The position numbers and the translations under genes are program-made. A stretch of 64,000 bases of DNA from Olivibacter sitiensis DSM 17696 (lineage in GTDB: Bacteria > Bacteroidota > Bacteroidia > Sphingobacteriales > Sphingobacteriaceae). This document shows, piece by piece, positions 27,163 to 37,846 of this stretch (position 1 is the first letter of the stretch; every line of letters starts with the position of its first letter). The notes under the pieces are model-generated. The model saw only the letters and a list, made by a program, of their open reading frames with translations, had not been told where the DNA came from and ran no database searches. The stretch is from positions 38,927 to 102,926 of the forward strand of contig NZ_ATZA01000014.1 of assembly GCF_000427965.1 (NCBI RefSeq). Reading direction: 5' to 3'.

Positions 27163-27204
27163 TAAGTTAATGTAAATTAGAGTTTGCTAATTGAATTAAC
27201 TTAT
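27162..27204. promoter_or_regulatory. Nested inverted repeats in the dnaK control region
   Basis: ATAAGTTAAT (27162-27171) is the exact reverse complement of ATTAACTTAT (27195-27204), and inside it AATTAG (27175-27180) pairs with CTAATT (27187-27192). The element is unlike CIRCE. It could be a repressor site overlapping the start of transcription, or an RNA hairpin in the 5' leader. Confidence 0.5.
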
Positions 27205-27238
27205 TTAATCACTACATAAAAATAAAAATATATTAGAG

Positions 27239-29155
27239 ATGTCAAAAATTATAGGAATAGACTTAGGAACAACCAATTCTTGTGTAGCAGTGATGGAAGG
27301 TAATGAGCCTGTAGTCATTGCAAACAATGAAGGTAAACGTACCACACCATCTATCGTTGCATTTGTAGATAATGGTGAACGCAAAGTGGGTGATCCTGCC
27401 AAACGTCAGGCAATCACAAATCCTCAAAAGACCATATATTCCATCAAAAGGTTTATGGGAAGAACGTTCGATGAGGTTAAGGATGAAATAAAACGAGTAC
27501 CTTACAAAGTGGTAAAGGGTGATAACAATACCCCACGTGTGGAAATAGGTGACCGCAAATATACTCCACAGGAAATATCGGCAATGATTCTTCAAAAGAT
27601 GAAGAAGACAGCAGAAGATTTCTTGGGACAGGAGGTAACGGAAGCTGTCATTACAGTGCCAGCTTATTTTAATGACGCAGAGCGTCAGGCTACCAAAGAA
27701 GCCGGTGAAATTGCAGGTTTGAATGTAAAACGTATTATTAACGAGCCTACTGCTGCTGCCTTGGCTTATGGCTTGGACAAAGCTCACAAGGATATGAAAA
27801 TCGTGGTTTTCGACTGCGGTGGTGGTACACATGATGTATCTGTCCTAGAGTTGGGTGATGGCGTATTTGAAGTGAAATCTACCGATGGTGATACCCACCT
27901 TGGTGGAGATGACTTTGATTCGGTCATTATAGATTGGTTGGTTGAAGAGTTTAAAAATGAAAACGGTGGTTTCGATTTGCACAATGATGCAATGGCTTTG
28001 CAAAGGTTGAAGGATGCTGCTGAGAAGGCAAAAATAGAATTGTCAAGCACTTCTTCTACAGAAATCAACTTGCCATATATAACCGCAGATGCTTCTGGAC
28101 CTAAACACTTGGTTCGTACATTAAGTAGAGCAAAATTTGAGTCCTTGGCAGCCGACTTAATCAAGCGCACCATCGATCCATGTCGCTCTGCATTGAAAAA
28201 TGCTGGACTTTCTGCTAGTGATATCGATGAAATTATCCTAGTGGGTGGTTCTACTCGTATCCCAGCCATTCAAGAAGCCGTAAAGAGCTTCTTTGGCAAG
28301 GAGCCTTCCAAAGGCGTAAACCCTGATGAAGTAGTAGCGCTGGGTGCTGCTATTCAAGGTGGTGTGCTTACCGGCGAGGTCAAAGATGTGTTGCTTTTGG
28401 ACGTAACTCCTTTATCCTTGGGTATAGAGACTATGGGTGGAGTGATGACCAAATTGATAGAAGCCAATACAACAATTCCAACTAAGAAATCGGAAACTTT
28501 CTCTACGGCATCTGACAACCAGCCATCTGTAGAAATCCATATCCTTCAAGGTGAACGTCCTATGGCTGCCCAAAACAGGACAATAGGTAGGTTCCACTTG
28601 GATGGAATACCTGCAGCACCTAGAGGTGTGCCTCAAATTGAAGTAACCTTCGATATAGATGCTAATGGTATCTTGAACGTATCTGCAAAAGATAAGGCTA
28701 CTGGCAAGGAACAAAAAATCCGTATAGAAGCTTCTTCTGGTCTTAGTGAAGAGGAAATTAAAAAGATGAAAGCTGATGCAGAAGCCAATGCCGATGCAGA
28801 TAAGAAGGCTAAAGAGGAAATTGAGAAATTGAATGCAGCTGATGCTTTAATCTTCTCTACCGAAAAGCAACTGAAAGAGTACGGCGATAAAATTCCAACA
28901 GATAAAAAAGCTCCTATAGAAGATGGACTGAAAAAATTGAAGGAAGCCCATGCTGCGAAGGATTTCGCAAAAATTGAAGAGGTACAAGCCGAGCTTCAAG
29001 CCGCTTGGAATGCTGCTTCCGAAGATATGTACAAAGCATCTCAGGATGCTGCTGGACAACAAGGAGCTCCGCAAGGAGAAGCCGGACAACAGCAAGCTGC
29101 CGATGATGTTACGGATGTAGATTTCGAAGAAGTGAAGGACGATAGCTCGAAATAG
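27239..29155 (+). CDS. dnaK: Chaperone DnaK (Hsp70)
   Basis: A 638-residue cytoplasmic chaperone of standard length. The ATPase domain begins [20 protein letters not shown] and includes [14 protein letters not shown] and [16 protein letters not shown]; the substrate domain includes [20 protein letters not shown]. The C-terminus is a Gln/Gly/Ala linker ending in an acidic [12 protein letters not shown], as in other DnaK proteins. One ATP-binding loop reads [11 protein letters not shown] where most DnaK have DLGGGTFDVS. grpE and dnaJ are not adjacent. The upstream gap has unusual control elements and a terminator follows the stop codon. Confidence 0.97.
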   Translation: MSKIIGIDLGTTNSCVAVMEGNEPVVIANNEGKRTTPSIVAFVDNGERKVGDPAKRQAITNPQKTIYSIKRFMGRTFDEVKDEIKRVPYKVVKGDNNTPRVEIGDRKYTPQEISAMILQKMKKTAEDFLGQEVTEAVITVPAYFNDAERQATKEAGEIAGLNVKRIINEPTAAALAYGLDKAHKDMKIVVFDCGGGTHDVSVLELGDGVFEVKSTDGDTHLGGDDFDSVIIDWLVEEFKNENGGFDLHNDAMALQRLKDAAEKAKIELSSTSSTEINLPYITADASGPKHLVRTLSRAKFESLAADLIKRTIDPCRSALKNAGLSASDIDEIILVGGSTRIPAIQEAVKSFFGKEPSKGVNPDEVVALGAAIQGGVLTGEVKDVLLLDVTPLSLGIETMGGVMTKLIEANTTIPTKKSETFSTASDNQPSVEIHILQGERPMAAQNRTIGRFHLDGIPAAPRGVPQIEVTFDIDANGILNVSAKDKATGKEQKIRIEASSGLSEEEIKKMKADAEANADADKKAKEEIEKLNAADALIFSTEKQLKEYGDKIPTDKKAPIEDGLKKLKEAHAAKDFAKIEEVQAELQAAWNAASEDMYKASQDAAGQQGAPQGEAGQQQAADDVTDVDFEEVKDDSSK

Positions 29156-29181
29156 GTTTTTGAGTTATAGACGCTGAATAG

Positions 29182-29217
29182 AAAAGCCCCAGATCATATT
29201 GATCTGGGGCTTTTTTT
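29182..29217. terminator. Strong terminator between convergent dnaK and receptor genes
   Basis: AAAAGCCCCAGATC (29182-29195) pairs with GATCTGGGGCTTTT (29201-29214), with T continuing to 29217. On the minus strand the stem ends in four T, so it may also stop transcription of the receptor gene. Confidence 0.88.
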
Positions 29218-29238
29218 GTTTGTAAAAAGGCGGATCCC

Positions 29239-31704
29239 TTAAAAATTGCCTGAACCTTGATTGCTTTCTCCAGCTTTCTGATCATCGTTTTTTATACCCC
29301 TTTCCTTTTGGGGAGCATTGAAATTCATCTTGCCAAATTTCCAGCTAAAAGTGATGCCAACCGAACGAAACGGTACAGCGGCATTGCTTACTTGTCTATA
29401 GGTGGCTGTTTCTATACGTGAGCGAAAGTTCTTGGTTTCGTTGAAAGGATCTATTACGTTGAGTCCAATAGAGGCTTTTTTGTTCAATACCTCTTTTTTT
29501 ACGCCGAAACTCCACATATTGAATGCGGGATTATAACCTTGGAAGGTTCTGCGAGGAGAATTGAGTATAAAGAAAGTTTCGGCAGTGAAGCCTTTGTTCA
29601 GATTGAGCGTACCGCTAATGAAAGCTTGATAAAGAACAAATGTTTTTTCGGAGATATCGCTCAACAAGCTGCCGGATACATTGCCTACATTATTGTTGTA
29701 GGTGAAGATATTGGAATTAGCCCTTAGGGTCAATATTTTCCAAGGGGTATACTGAGCGAAAATATTCGTTCCAAATGAGTGTATGGTGCCTATATTGTCG
29801 AAACTTTGCAAGACGATAGGCGATTCTTCCGTACCGATATTTTGAAAGATGCTTTCGATAACATCATTGGTTTGTCTATAATATAGCGCGGTATTAAGCA
29901 CCAGTTTTTTGACCACGGTGGAATAGCCCAATTCGATATTGTGGGACAGCTCTGGATCCAATTCCGGATTGCCTTCGCTCTGGTTTACGGGATCGGCCTC
30001 ATTACGGAAGGGGTTGAGGAAGAACAGGCTCGGCCGTTGTATGCGTTGATTATAGCTCAATTTCAGTGTGGACATTGTCCCTAATTTGCGAGACAAGATC
30101 AAGCTGGGCAATACATTATGATAATCGCTATTGAACGAAGGTATATTCGCTATCGCATCTCCGTTAATCTGCGTGTATTCATATCTTACCCCTGCCATCA
30201 GTTCATATTGTTTACCCAGGGGCGTAGTGATGTTTGCGTAGCCAGCAACCACATTCTGGTCATAGGCGTAAACATAGGAGCGGGTTGGGCTATGTACAAA
30301 AGCGCCGTTTTCCCAGAGGCTGATATCGGCATCACTGATAATATCTCTCAGTATCGTTTTGGCACCCAATTCGAGTTTAGATTTCTGAATAGGATGCACG
30401 TAGTCTACTTGCAAGGTCAGTTCATCATTGACACCTCTATTTTTACCTAGTTCGTCTTGACGAGTCTCTTGCTGATACCACGTTGTGTAATCTGCATTGT
30501 TGTGGTTTTTTGAAAACTGGCCCGCAAAAGAAATCTCCTTGCCTAGGGTATCAAATTTATGGGTATAGTCTGCACTCCAGTCGAACCCTTTATTTCCTCT
30601 TTGGTTGTCCGAGCTGTTATCCAAGCGGTCTTGTCCATTGAAAATGCTATAGCCACTTCCGTCAGTTCCAAAGTGAAAAAGGTTGTAGGCAAAATTGGTC
30701 GTGAAGCTATTCTTATTGTCTATGTCATAGTCAATGCCTACGTTTCCCCTACCCCCGCCACGAGTTACGGTTTGCGAGCTAAGCTGCGAAATGACGGGAT
30801 TTCCGGAAAGATCCGTTTGATCGAAACTGAATATCGTAGTGACTGGCCAACCCCACATGCCTCCCAAATTGGCGTTGACACCTACCTTGCCTTTACGGTA
30901 ATTGAGATTGCCATTCATGTTGTTTTGACGAAGGCCTATACCGCCGGCAATAGAGCCGTTGATGCCTGCCACATTGCGTTTTTTTGTGACAATGTTGATA
31001 ATGCCCGAAGTACCTTCGGCATCATATTTGGCCGATGGACTGGTGATGACTTCCACATTTTTGATCTGATCGGCAGGAATCATGCGCAATGCGTCGGCAA
31101 CACTGCTGTTCATAGCCCCAGAGGGTTTACCATTGATAAATATACGTACATTTTGATCACCTCTAAGTGACACATTGCCATCCATGTCTACCGAAAGCAG
31201 GGGCACCTTCCGCAACACATCGGCTGCGTTGCCTCCCGATACCGTAATGTCTTGCTCGGCATTGTATACAACCCTATCTACCTTGTTCTCTATCAACGGA
31301 GCCTGTCCCACTATTTCCACCTCTGCCAAGGTATTGGTGAGTGGTGCCAATATGAGACTACCTAAATCGACATCTGGTTTATCTGTGGTGATGAAGATGG
31401 GGTCGATGGTTCGAGACCCATAGCCCAAAAAGCTTACAACGAGTTTGTATTTGCCGGGTAATAGATTTTCTATCTTAAATCCACCATTTTCATTGGCTAG
31501 ACCTCCCGTGACTAAATCTACACTTCCACTTTTTGTCACACTTAGTGTGGCAAAGTCTACTCCTTTTTTCGTTATGGAATCGATGACCGATCCAGATATA
31601 GTTCCCTTTCCCTGTTGGGCATAACTAGTCCCAAACCAAGCCATGAACAAAACGGCCATGGCCACACCTATACTTTGCATTTTTATGTTTATTAGCTGTT
31701 TCAT
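29239..31704 (-). CDS. TonB-dependent-receptor-like outer membrane beta-barrel protein
   Basis: An 821-residue outer-membrane protein. From ATG 31704 it has a signal peptide ([20 protein letters not shown], cut after the SYAQ), a carboxypeptidase-regulatory-like domain (about residues 30-120), a plug domain with [20 protein letters not shown] and [20 protein letters not shown], then a long barrel rich in aromatic strands of the OMP_b-brl_3 type. No SusD partner, regulator or sigma/anti-sigma pair is adjacent, so it is not a classical SusCD system. An upstream in-frame ATG at 31740 adds 12 residues across a 20-base duplication and is disfavoured. The ligand is unknown. Confidence 0.85.
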   Translation of the reverse strand: MKQLINIKMQSIGVAMAVLFMAWFGTSYAQQGKGTISGSVIDSITKKGVDFATLSVTKSGSVDLVTGGLANENGGFKIENLLPGKYKLVVSFLGYGSRTIDPIFITTDKPDVDLGSLILAPLTNTLAEVEIVGQAPLIENKVDRVVYNAEQDITVSGGNAADVLRKVPLLSVDMDGNVSLRGDQNVRIFINGKPSGAMNSSVADALRMIPADQIKNVEVITSPSAKYDAEGTSGIINIVTKKRNVAGINGSIAGGIGLRQNNMNGNLNYRKGKVGVNANLGGMWGWPVTTIFSFDQTDLSGNPVISQLSSQTVTRGGGRGNVGIDYDIDNKNSFTTNFAYNLFHFGTDGSGYSIFNGQDRLDNSSDNQRGNKGFDWSADYTHKFDTLGKEISFAGQFSKNHNNADYTTWYQQETRQDELGKNRGVNDELTLQVDYVHPIQKSKLELGAKTILRDIISDADISLWENGAFVHSPTRSYVYAYDQNVVAGYANITTPLGKQYELMAGVRYEYTQINGDAIANIPSFNSDYHNVLPSLILSRKLGTMSTLKLSYNQRIQRPSLFFLNPFRNEADPVNQSEGNPELDPELSHNIELGYSTVVKKLVLNTALYYRQTNDVIESIFQNIGTEESPIVLQSFDNIGTIHSFGTNIFAQYTPWKILTLRANSNIFTYNNNVGNVSGSLLSDISEKTFVLYQAFISGTLNLNKGFTAETFFILNSPRRTFQGYNPAFNMWSFGVKKEVLNKKASIGLNVIDPFNETKNFRSRIETATYRQVSNAAVPFRSVGITFSWKFGKMNFNAPQKERGIKNDDQKAGESNQGSGNF

Positions 31705-31724
31705 ATATTTATTAGCTGTTTCAT
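31688..31724 (-). repeat. 20-base tandem duplication at the receptor start codon
   Basis: TTTATTAGCTGTTTCAT occurs at 31688-31704 and again at 31708-31724. Read on the minus strand, each copy starts ATGAAACAGCTAATAAA. The 31704 copy is in frame with the receptor. The 31724 copy is out of frame and meets a stop after seven codons. Confidence 0.85.
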
Positions 31725-31865
31725 TCGTTAGTCGAGTCACCTAACGAAATGTTACAAGTTTCGGGATAAATAAACTAGGGGTAAGGTAAATAACTCGTTA
31801 CAATTTGTGTGCGAATATTCATTGTGCGATGAGATTTTATTAGCAACTTTGGAAGAAAAAATGAA

Positions 31866-32774
31866 ATGATTATCCGTCCGCGAGAAAACTGGTTTAAGAT
31901 GCTTTTCATATGGAAAGGGTCTGTCTTGTCGCATATTATTCCCCAATTGCTCTTAGTGTTGATTTTTTCTATACTGGTCACTTGGCTGCATGGCGCTTTT
32001 TTTAGCTACAAGATCCCATTGTCTCCGGTGGTCTTTACCTTACTTGGGGTGGCTTTGGCCATTTTTTTGGGGTTCTGCAATACGGCCAGCTACGACCGCT
32101 TTTGGGAAGGCCGTAAGCTATGGGGAGCTTTGATAATTGACTCGCGCTCACTCGTTAGGCAGGCAAAGGCTTATCTGCCTCGCAGTGTACATGAGGAATT
32201 TACCCAACTGGTTATTGCCTTTTCTTACGCATTGAAGCATCAATTGCGCGGGACCATGGCAGAGGAGGATTTGGTGCGTCTGCTTCCTAAGCAGCTTGCG
32301 GGAAAAGTGAGCGACAGGCATTTCAAACCCGTAAGTGTATTAGATGAGATATCCTTGTTGCTAAAAGGGCAATTGGATAAAGGAGAAATCGACAGTATCG
32401 TACTGATGGGAATAGACAACAACGTCAATAAATTGTCGGAAATATTGGGAGGGTGCGAACGCATTAATAATACGCCCATTCCGTTTTCTTATCATGTGCT
32501 ATTGCATCGTACAGTGTACTTGTATTGCTTTTTGCTTCCTTTTGGCTTGGTAGATGCAGTGGGATGGATGACACCTATCATGGTGACGTTCATTGCCTAT
32601 ACCTTTATAGCATTGGATGCTATTATTGATGAAATTAGCGAGCCTTTCGGAACCGAGCCTAATGATTTGGCTTTAGATGCCATGTGCCATACCATAGAGC
32701 ATTCATTGAATGAACAGATAGGTAGGGCATATACTGTCAATATGGTCAACAAGAAATACTACTACCAAACTTGA
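31866..32774 (+). CDS. Bestrophin-family ion channel
   Basis: A 302-residue inner-membrane protein of the bestrophin/UPF0187 family, whose bacterial members form pentameric ion channels. The N-terminal IIRPRENWFKMLFIWKGSVL, the second membrane segment followed by LGFCNTASYDRFWEGRKLWG, and LPFGLVDAVGWMTPIMV near residue 225 match the family. About four membrane segments are seen. It is divergent from the receptor gene and convergent with a universal stress protein gene, only 9 bases away. Confidence 0.88.
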   Translation: MIIRPRENWFKMLFIWKGSVLSHIIPQLLLVLIFSILVTWLHGAFFSYKIPLSPVVFTLLGVALAIFLGFCNTASYDRFWEGRKLWGALIIDSRSLVRQAKAYLPRSVHEEFTQLVIAFSYALKHQLRGTMAEEDLVRLLPKQLAGKVSDRHFKPVSVLDEISLLLKGQLDKGEIDSIVLMGIDNNVNKLSEILGGCERINNTPIPFSYHVLLHRTVYLYCFLLPFGLVDAVGWMTPIMVTFIAYTFIALDAIIDEISEPFGTEPNDLALDAMCHTIEHSLNEQIGRAYTVNMVNKKYYYQT

Positions 32775-32783
32775 CCTGTGAAA

Positions 32784-33632
32784 TTATTTGTTGAATACCA
32801 ATAAAGGTACGCTGGTGTGAAAAGACAGTTCCTCTGCTTTACTTGAAAGGAATATTTTTTGGAAAAAGTTTCTGTGCTGATTGGTGAATAATGCCACGAT
32901 AGATGGTGAACGTTTTTCGATCTCTTTTCTTAGATTATGTATTAGTGAATGCCAGACATCTTTGTTTTCAAAGGCAACTACAAGATCTATTCCATATTCC
33001 TGTTGGATGGTTTCCTCGATATCTTCTTTTTTCAGATCTAAGACCATGGTTTCTAAGGATAGAAAGTGCAATATTTCTAGCGACATGTGCATGAGCTTGA
33101 CAAAGGGAACAATTCTTTCAAGTTCGTGTTTATAGTTCGTGAAATCAGTTGCATAGAGCAACTTGGACAATGAGCTAGGGTTATAATCAGCAGGAACTGC
33201 CACCACAGGAACGTGAGACTTGGTGATGATATTTCCCGTGTTAGTACCCAAAAATCGATCTAAGCGATTACCAGTTCCTCTTGTGCTCATTACAATATAG
33301 TCAATATCATCGTGCTTCTCCATGTAATTGAGTAGAGCAGCGTCTGCTCGCACTCCCTTAATTATTAAAAGAGATTGATCAACTGGACGTTTTTGGCTTT
33401 CTAGATATAAGTCTTCGACCAACTTATTTAGTTTAGACAGGTAATTTTGGTCGTCCAAGTCTTCGTGAATGTCCTCTTCTTGGTCTTTTGTTTTGATATT
33501 TGGACTATATGAGGGACTTTTTACATATGCAAACAAAAGTTTTGCCTGCATTAGTGACGCCATATCTAAAGCCATTCTTACCCCAGCCATGGCATTGGAG
33601 GAAAAATCAGTGGGGACCAAAATAGTTTTCAT
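32784..33632 (-). CDS. Universal stress protein, tandem UspA domains
   Basis: A 282-residue cytoplasmic protein. ATG 33632 gives MKTILVPTDFSSNAMAGVRM, a standard Usp start with an AAGAAG ribosome-binding site; an ATG 36 bases upstream is rejected. Domain 1 (about 1-140) has a likely nucleotide-binding loop in STRGTGNRLDRFLGTNTGN. Domain 2 (about 145-282) starts KLLYATDFTNYKHEL and lacks a clear ATP loop. It is divergent from glpD. Confidence 0.88.
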   Translation of the reverse strand: MKTILVPTDFSSNAMAGVRMALDMASLMQAKLLFAYVKSPSYSPNIKTKDQEEDIHEDLDDQNYLSKLNKLVEDLYLESQKRPVDQSLLIIKGVRADAALLNYMEKHDDIDYIVMSTRGTGNRLDRFLGTNTGNIITKSHVPVVAVPADYNPSSLSKLLYATDFTNYKHELERIVPFVKLMHMSLEILHFLSLETMVLDLKKEDIEETIQQEYGIDLVVAFENKDVWHSLIHNLRKEIEKRSPSIVALFTNQHRNFFQKIFLSSKAEELSFHTSVPLLVFNK

Positions 33633-33750
33633 AATCTTCTTAATTAGTTCTATGAATCGACAGAACAAAAGTAAGGTTATATCCTTATGGAAAAAATGAC
33701 TCGCGGCATAATTAATTTAGGCATAGAGCTAAAACGATGGCGGCTGTCAT

Positions 33751-33762
33751 TTGTAATTACAA
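33751..33762. promoter_or_regulatory. Palindromic operator candidate between usp and glpD
   Basis: TTGTAATTACAA is a perfect 12-base palindrome about 90 bases upstream of glpD and 119 from the usp start. A -7-like TACTTTTG lies downstream at 33787-33794. A regulator of the glycerol genes could bind here, but no glpR gene is in the window. Confidence 0.4.
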
Positions 33763-33853
33763 GTAGCTTCAAGTGGACAAATTTTTTACTTTTGTTTTAA
33801 CCAAGCTATGAGCCAATGTTCAAATATAGATAGCATGTTTTTTGTAATAAACT

Positions 33854-35455
33854 ATGGAACATAGAACAACAAGGTATTTGGATAGGGAAAGGAGCCTTCG
33901 AGAAATTAGGGATACCCATATTTGGGACATTGCCATAATAGGTGGTGGCGCTACGGGATTGGGGATAGCGTTAGACGCGGCTTCTAGGGGTTACAAAACC
34001 CTGTTGCTTGAACAGGCAGATTTTTCAAAAGGAACATCAAGCCGTAGTACCAAACTGGTTCACGGTGGCGTGCGTTATTTGGCTCAGGGCAATATAAAAT
34101 TGGTCTATGAGGCATTGCGGGAAAGGGGAATCATCTTTAGGAATGCCCCACATGTGGCACATGTGCAGAGTTTTGTCATTCCCTGTTATAGCTTCCTTTC
34201 AAAGATCAAGTTTCTTGTAGGCCTCAAATTATATGATTGGATGGGAGGCCGCCATCGCATAGGGAAATCTAGCTTTATATCAAACAGAAGATTGGTGGAG
34301 AGACTCAGCGGCATAGTGGATGAAGGGTTGAAAGGAGGGATTGAATACTTTGATGGCCAATTTGACGACGCCAGACTTGCTGTAAATATCAGCCAGACTG
34401 CCACTGAGTATGGTGCCACATTGCTCAACTATGCGCAGGTGGTAAAGCTCAGTAAGGATGTATCTGGAAATATAAGCGGTGTAGAATTCGTCGATGAAGA
34501 AACAGGAGAGGCCCATGAAATAAAAGCAAAAGCTACTGTGAATGCTACTGGCGTGTTTGTAGATGATATCCTGTCGATGGACAATCTGGATCACGTACCA
34601 ATGGTGAGGCCAAGCCAGGGTGTACACTTGGTAGTTTCTCGTTCATTTTTGGGAGGCAGCAGTGCCCTGATGATCCCTAAAACCAGTGACGGGCGGGTGC
34701 TGTTCGGAGTGCCTTGGCATGAACACCTTTTGCTGGGTACTACCGATACGCCTCTGGATGTACATGCACTGGAACCTAGGGCCTTAGATAGTGAAGTCGA
34801 TTTTATTCTGAAAACCGCGGGGCAATACCTCGTCCGAAAACCTAAACTTAGCGATGTGTTAAGTGTTTTTGCTGGTTTGCGCCCGCTGGCAGCTCCAAGG
34901 GATGGAACCGAAAGTACCAAGGAGATCTCCCGAGATCATAAGTTGGTGCTAAGCGAATCACAATTGATTACCATAACTGGCGGTAAATGGACTACTTATC
35001 GTAAGATGGCCGAAGATGCCGTTGATACAGCAATGCGGATAGGCCGCTTACCAAAAAAGAACTGTCAAACGTTCGATCTAAGAATTCATGGTTATAGTTT
35101 AGAAAAAGACGATTCTTATTTGAGTATTTATGGTTGTGATGCCAAAGCTATCCGCGAGTTGGCGGCAGAAAAGGAGTCGCTCGCCGAGAGGCTGCATCCA
35201 GTTCATCCACATATAGCGGCTGAAGTTATATGGGCAGCCAGGTATGAGATGGCTAGAACGGTGGAGGATGTACTGGCGAGGAGGATAAGGATACTTTTTC
35301 TGGATGCCCGTGCTGCCATTGAAATGGCACCTAAGGTGGCTGCCTTGCTCCAGAAGGAATTTCACAAAGACGAAAAATGGGCAAGTGAACAGGTACGTGC
35401 TTTTAGCGAGCTGGCAGAAGGGTATCTTATAAAGGCAATGCCGGTACCGATATAA
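33854..35455 (+). CDS. glpD: Aerobic glycerol-3-phosphate dehydrogenase
   Basis: A 533-residue FAD enzyme, attached to the inner membrane, that oxidises glycerol 3-phosphate to dihydroxyacetone phosphate and passes electrons to quinone. The FAD site [19 protein letters not shown] starts near residue 28. [17 protein letters not shown] and [10 protein letters not shown] are typical GlpD blocks, and [18 protein letters not shown] with [18 protein letters not shown] completes the substrate site. It is the first gene of glpD-glpK-glpF, with 32 bases to glpK. Confidence 0.96.
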   Translation: MEHRTTRYLDRERSLREIRDTHIWDIAIIGGGATGLGIALDAASRGYKTLLLEQADFSKGTSSRSTKLVHGGVRYLAQGNIKLVYEALRERGIIFRNAPHVAHVQSFVIPCYSFLSKIKFLVGLKLYDWMGGRHRIGKSSFISNRRLVERLSGIVDEGLKGGIEYFDGQFDDARLAVNISQTATEYGATLLNYAQVVKLSKDVSGNISGVEFVDEETGEAHEIKAKATVNATGVFVDDILSMDNLDHVPMVRPSQGVHLVVSRSFLGGSSALMIPKTSDGRVLFGVPWHEHLLLGTTDTPLDVHALEPRALDSEVDFILKTAGQYLVRKPKLSDVLSVFAGLRPLAAPRDGTESTKEISRDHKLVLSESQLITITGGKWTTYRKMAEDAVDTAMRIGRLPKKNCQTFDLRIHGYSLEKDDSYLSIYGCDAKAIRELAAEKESLAERLHPVHPHIAAEVIWAARYEMARTVEDVLARRIRILFLDARAAIEMAPKVAALLQKEFHKDEKWASEQVRAFSELAEGYLIKAMPVPI

Positions 35456-35487
35456 AACATAAAAAGGACCAAATAGAAAACCAAATT

Positions 35488-37014
35488 ATGATGCAGGAAA
35501 AATATATTTTGGCGCTAGACCAAGGCACCACAAGCTCCAGAGCCATTGTTTTTGACAAAAAAGGGGCGATCGTCGACATTGCTCAGAGAGAATTCAAACA
35601 ATACTATCCGCACCCAGGGTGGGTAGAGCATGATGCTCGTGAAATCTGGTCATCGCAAATTGCTGTAGTGACGGAGGTTCTGGTGAAAGCAGATCTCAAT
35701 GCTTCTGATATTGCTGCCATCGGCATCACGAATCAACGAGAAACAGTGGTCGTTTGGGATAGGGAAACAGGCAAACCTATTTATCATGCTATCGTATGGC
35801 AGGATAGGAGAACAGCAGATTATTGCGATGAATTGCGCAGCAAGGGCTACGGGGAGCTTGTACAGGCCAAGACTGGGCTGCTAATTGATTCTTACTTTTC
35901 TTCTACGAAGATAAAATGGATACTTGATCAGGTAGATGGTGCCAGAGCGATGGCAGAAGCGGGGAGACTGGCTTTCGGGACAGTGGACAGTTGGCTTATT
36001 TACAATCTAACAGCAGGAGAGAAACACGTTACGGATGTGACCAATGCTTCTCGTACCATGCTTTACAATATACATAATATGGCTTGGGATCAGGAACTGT
36101 TAGACTTGTTCGCTATACCCAAAAGCATGTTGCCCGAGGTGAAATCTTGCAGTGAAATCTACGGAGAAACTGCCGGTAAGATCCTAACGGCAAAGATTCC
36201 CATTGCCGGTATTGCTGGCGACCAGCAGGCCGCCCTTTTTGGACAGCTCTGCATAAAACAGGGCATGGTAAAAAACACTTATGGTACGGGCTGCTTTATG
36301 CTTATGAACATTGGTGAGAAACCGATTTTATCCAAAAATAATCTTATCACTACCGTAGCATGGCAGATTGGCGATAAAGTAGTGTATGCGCTCGAAGGGA
36401 GTGTCTTCATTGCTGGGGCCGTGGTGCAATGGCTTAGAGATGGCCTTGGTCTCATCAAAACAGCAAAAGAAGTGGAACGCTTGGCCATGCAGGTGAACGA
36501 TACTGGAGGGGTATATATAGTTCCGGCTTTCGCTGGGCTAGGTGCTCCGCACTGGGACGCGCATGCCCGGGGCACCATTGTAGGGCTTACAAGGGGGAGC
36601 AATGCTGCACATGTTGCTCTGGCGGCATTGGAAAGCATCGCACTGCAGACAGTCGATATCCTGAAGGCGATGGAAGCAGATGCGCATGCACGCATTCCCG
36701 AGTTGAGAGTAGATGGGGGAGCATCTTCCAACAACTTGCTGATGCAGTTCCAGGCCGATATGCTCCAAGCAAAGGTGATTAGACCAAAAATTACCGAGAT
36801 AACGGCAATCGGTGCGGCCTATCTTGCCGGGTTGGCGATTGGATTTTGGGCAAACATTGAGGAAATAGAACAGCAACAAAATATAGACGAGGTGTTTGAG
36901 CCCAAAGCAAATATGGCTGTTGAGGAAAAGTTAAGGGATTGGAACAATGCTGTTGAGGCCGCAAAGGCATGGGCGAAGCTGGAAGGACTGAAGCATAGCA
37001 TCAAAAAAACGTAG
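35488..37014 (+). CDS. glpK: Glycerol kinase
   Basis: A 508-residue cytoplasmic FGGY-family kinase that makes glycerol 3-phosphate from glycerol and ATP. The ATP-binding loop [15 protein letters not shown] is near the N-terminus, with [32 protein letters not shown] and the active-site aspartate in [14 protein letters not shown]. The signature [18 protein letters not shown] is intact. ATG 35488 and 35491 are tandem start choices. glpF follows 11 bases later. Confidence 0.97.
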   Translation: MMQEKYILALDQGTTSSRAIVFDKKGAIVDIAQREFKQYYPHPGWVEHDAREIWSSQIAVVTEVLVKADLNASDIAAIGITNQRETVVVWDRETGKPIYHAIVWQDRRTADYCDELRSKGYGELVQAKTGLLIDSYFSSTKIKWILDQVDGARAMAEAGRLAFGTVDSWLIYNLTAGEKHVTDVTNASRTMLYNIHNMAWDQELLDLFAIPKSMLPEVKSCSEIYGETAGKILTAKIPIAGIAGDQQAALFGQLCIKQGMVKNTYGTGCFMLMNIGEKPILSKNNLITTVAWQIGDKVVYALEGSVFIAGAVVQWLRDGLGLIKTAKEVERLAMQVNDTGGVYIVPAFAGLGAPHWDAHARGTIVGLTRGSNAAHVALAALESIALQTVDILKAMEADAHARIPELRVDGGASSNNLLMQFQADMLQAKVIRPKITEITAIGAAYLAGLAIGFWANIEEIEQQQNIDEVFEPKANMAVEEKLRDWNNAVEAAKAWAKLEGLKHSIKKT

Positions 37015-37025
37015 GAGGCCAATGT

Positions 37026-37760
37026 ATGACACCATTTACAGCAGAATTTATAGGCACGGCGATCCTTATCTTGTTAGGTGGGGGAGTAGTTGCCAATGTA
37101 TTATTGAAAGGAACAAAAGGCCATAATAGTGGTTGGATAGTGATTACAACGGGTTGGGCACTGGCTGTTTTTACCGCGGTGGTTGTTGCTGGCCCCATTA
37201 GTGGCGCGCATCTCAACCCGGCTGTGAGTTTGGCTATGGCCATTACGGGCAATATCCAATGGCAGGATGCTGTTCATTATGGCATTGCTCAGTTGTTGGG
37301 GGCCATGACGGGAGCCATTCTTGTTTGGCTCGTGTATCAAGACCATTTTAAACAGACTGAGGATGCAGAATTGAAACAAGCTGTCTTTTGCACGGCACCA
37401 GCCATTAAGAACATACCTGTCAATCTTTTTAGTGAAGTGATAGGCACCTTTGTGCTGATATTTGCGGTATTCTATTTTAAGGAAGGAGAGCTGTCTGTTT
37501 CCGACGGTAAAGTGCCGATGGGCTTGGGTTCTATAGGAGCCATTCCCGTTGCATTTGTTGTATGGGTAATAGGGCTGTCTTTGGGTGGCACCACTGGCTA
37601 CGCCATTAATCCTGCCCGTGATTTGGGGCCTAGAATTGTACATGCCGTATTGCCTCTGGGAAATAAGGCAAGCTTTAATTTTGCTTATGCATGGATTCCA
37701 GTATTAGGGCCTATGATGGGAGCGATATTGGCTTGCTTGGTGCATTTATGTGTCCGTTGA
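37026..37760 (+). CDS. glpF: Glycerol uptake facilitator (aquaglyceroporin)
   Basis: A 244-residue inner-membrane channel with six membrane segments. Both pore-forming NPA motifs are present (GAHLNPAVSLA at 64-66 and YAINPARDLGPR at 195-197). The Asp after the second NPA-Arg is the mark of glycerol channels rather than water channels. It lets glycerol enter for trapping by GlpK. Confidence 0.96.
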   Translation: MTPFTAEFIGTAILILLGGGVVANVLLKGTKGHNSGWIVITTGWALAVFTAVVVAGPISGAHLNPAVSLAMAITGNIQWQDAVHYGIAQLLGAMTGAILVWLVYQDHFKQTEDAELKQAVFCTAPAIKNIPVNLFSEVIGTFVLIFAVFYFKEGELSVSDGKVPMGLGSIGAIPVAFVVWVIGLSLGGTTGYAINPARDLGPRIVHAVLPLGNKASFNFAYAWIPVLGPMMGAILACLVHLCVR

Positions 37761-37846
37761 GGTAAATTCCCTTACGATTTAATTACGCTGCGTTAACTGT
37801 TAATTAACATAGCATGGCTTTCTTTGTTGACGAAATCACCACTTGT

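Noticed and set aside
37101..37643. A 180-codon frame on the minus strand
   Set aside because: It is the antisense shadow of glpF.
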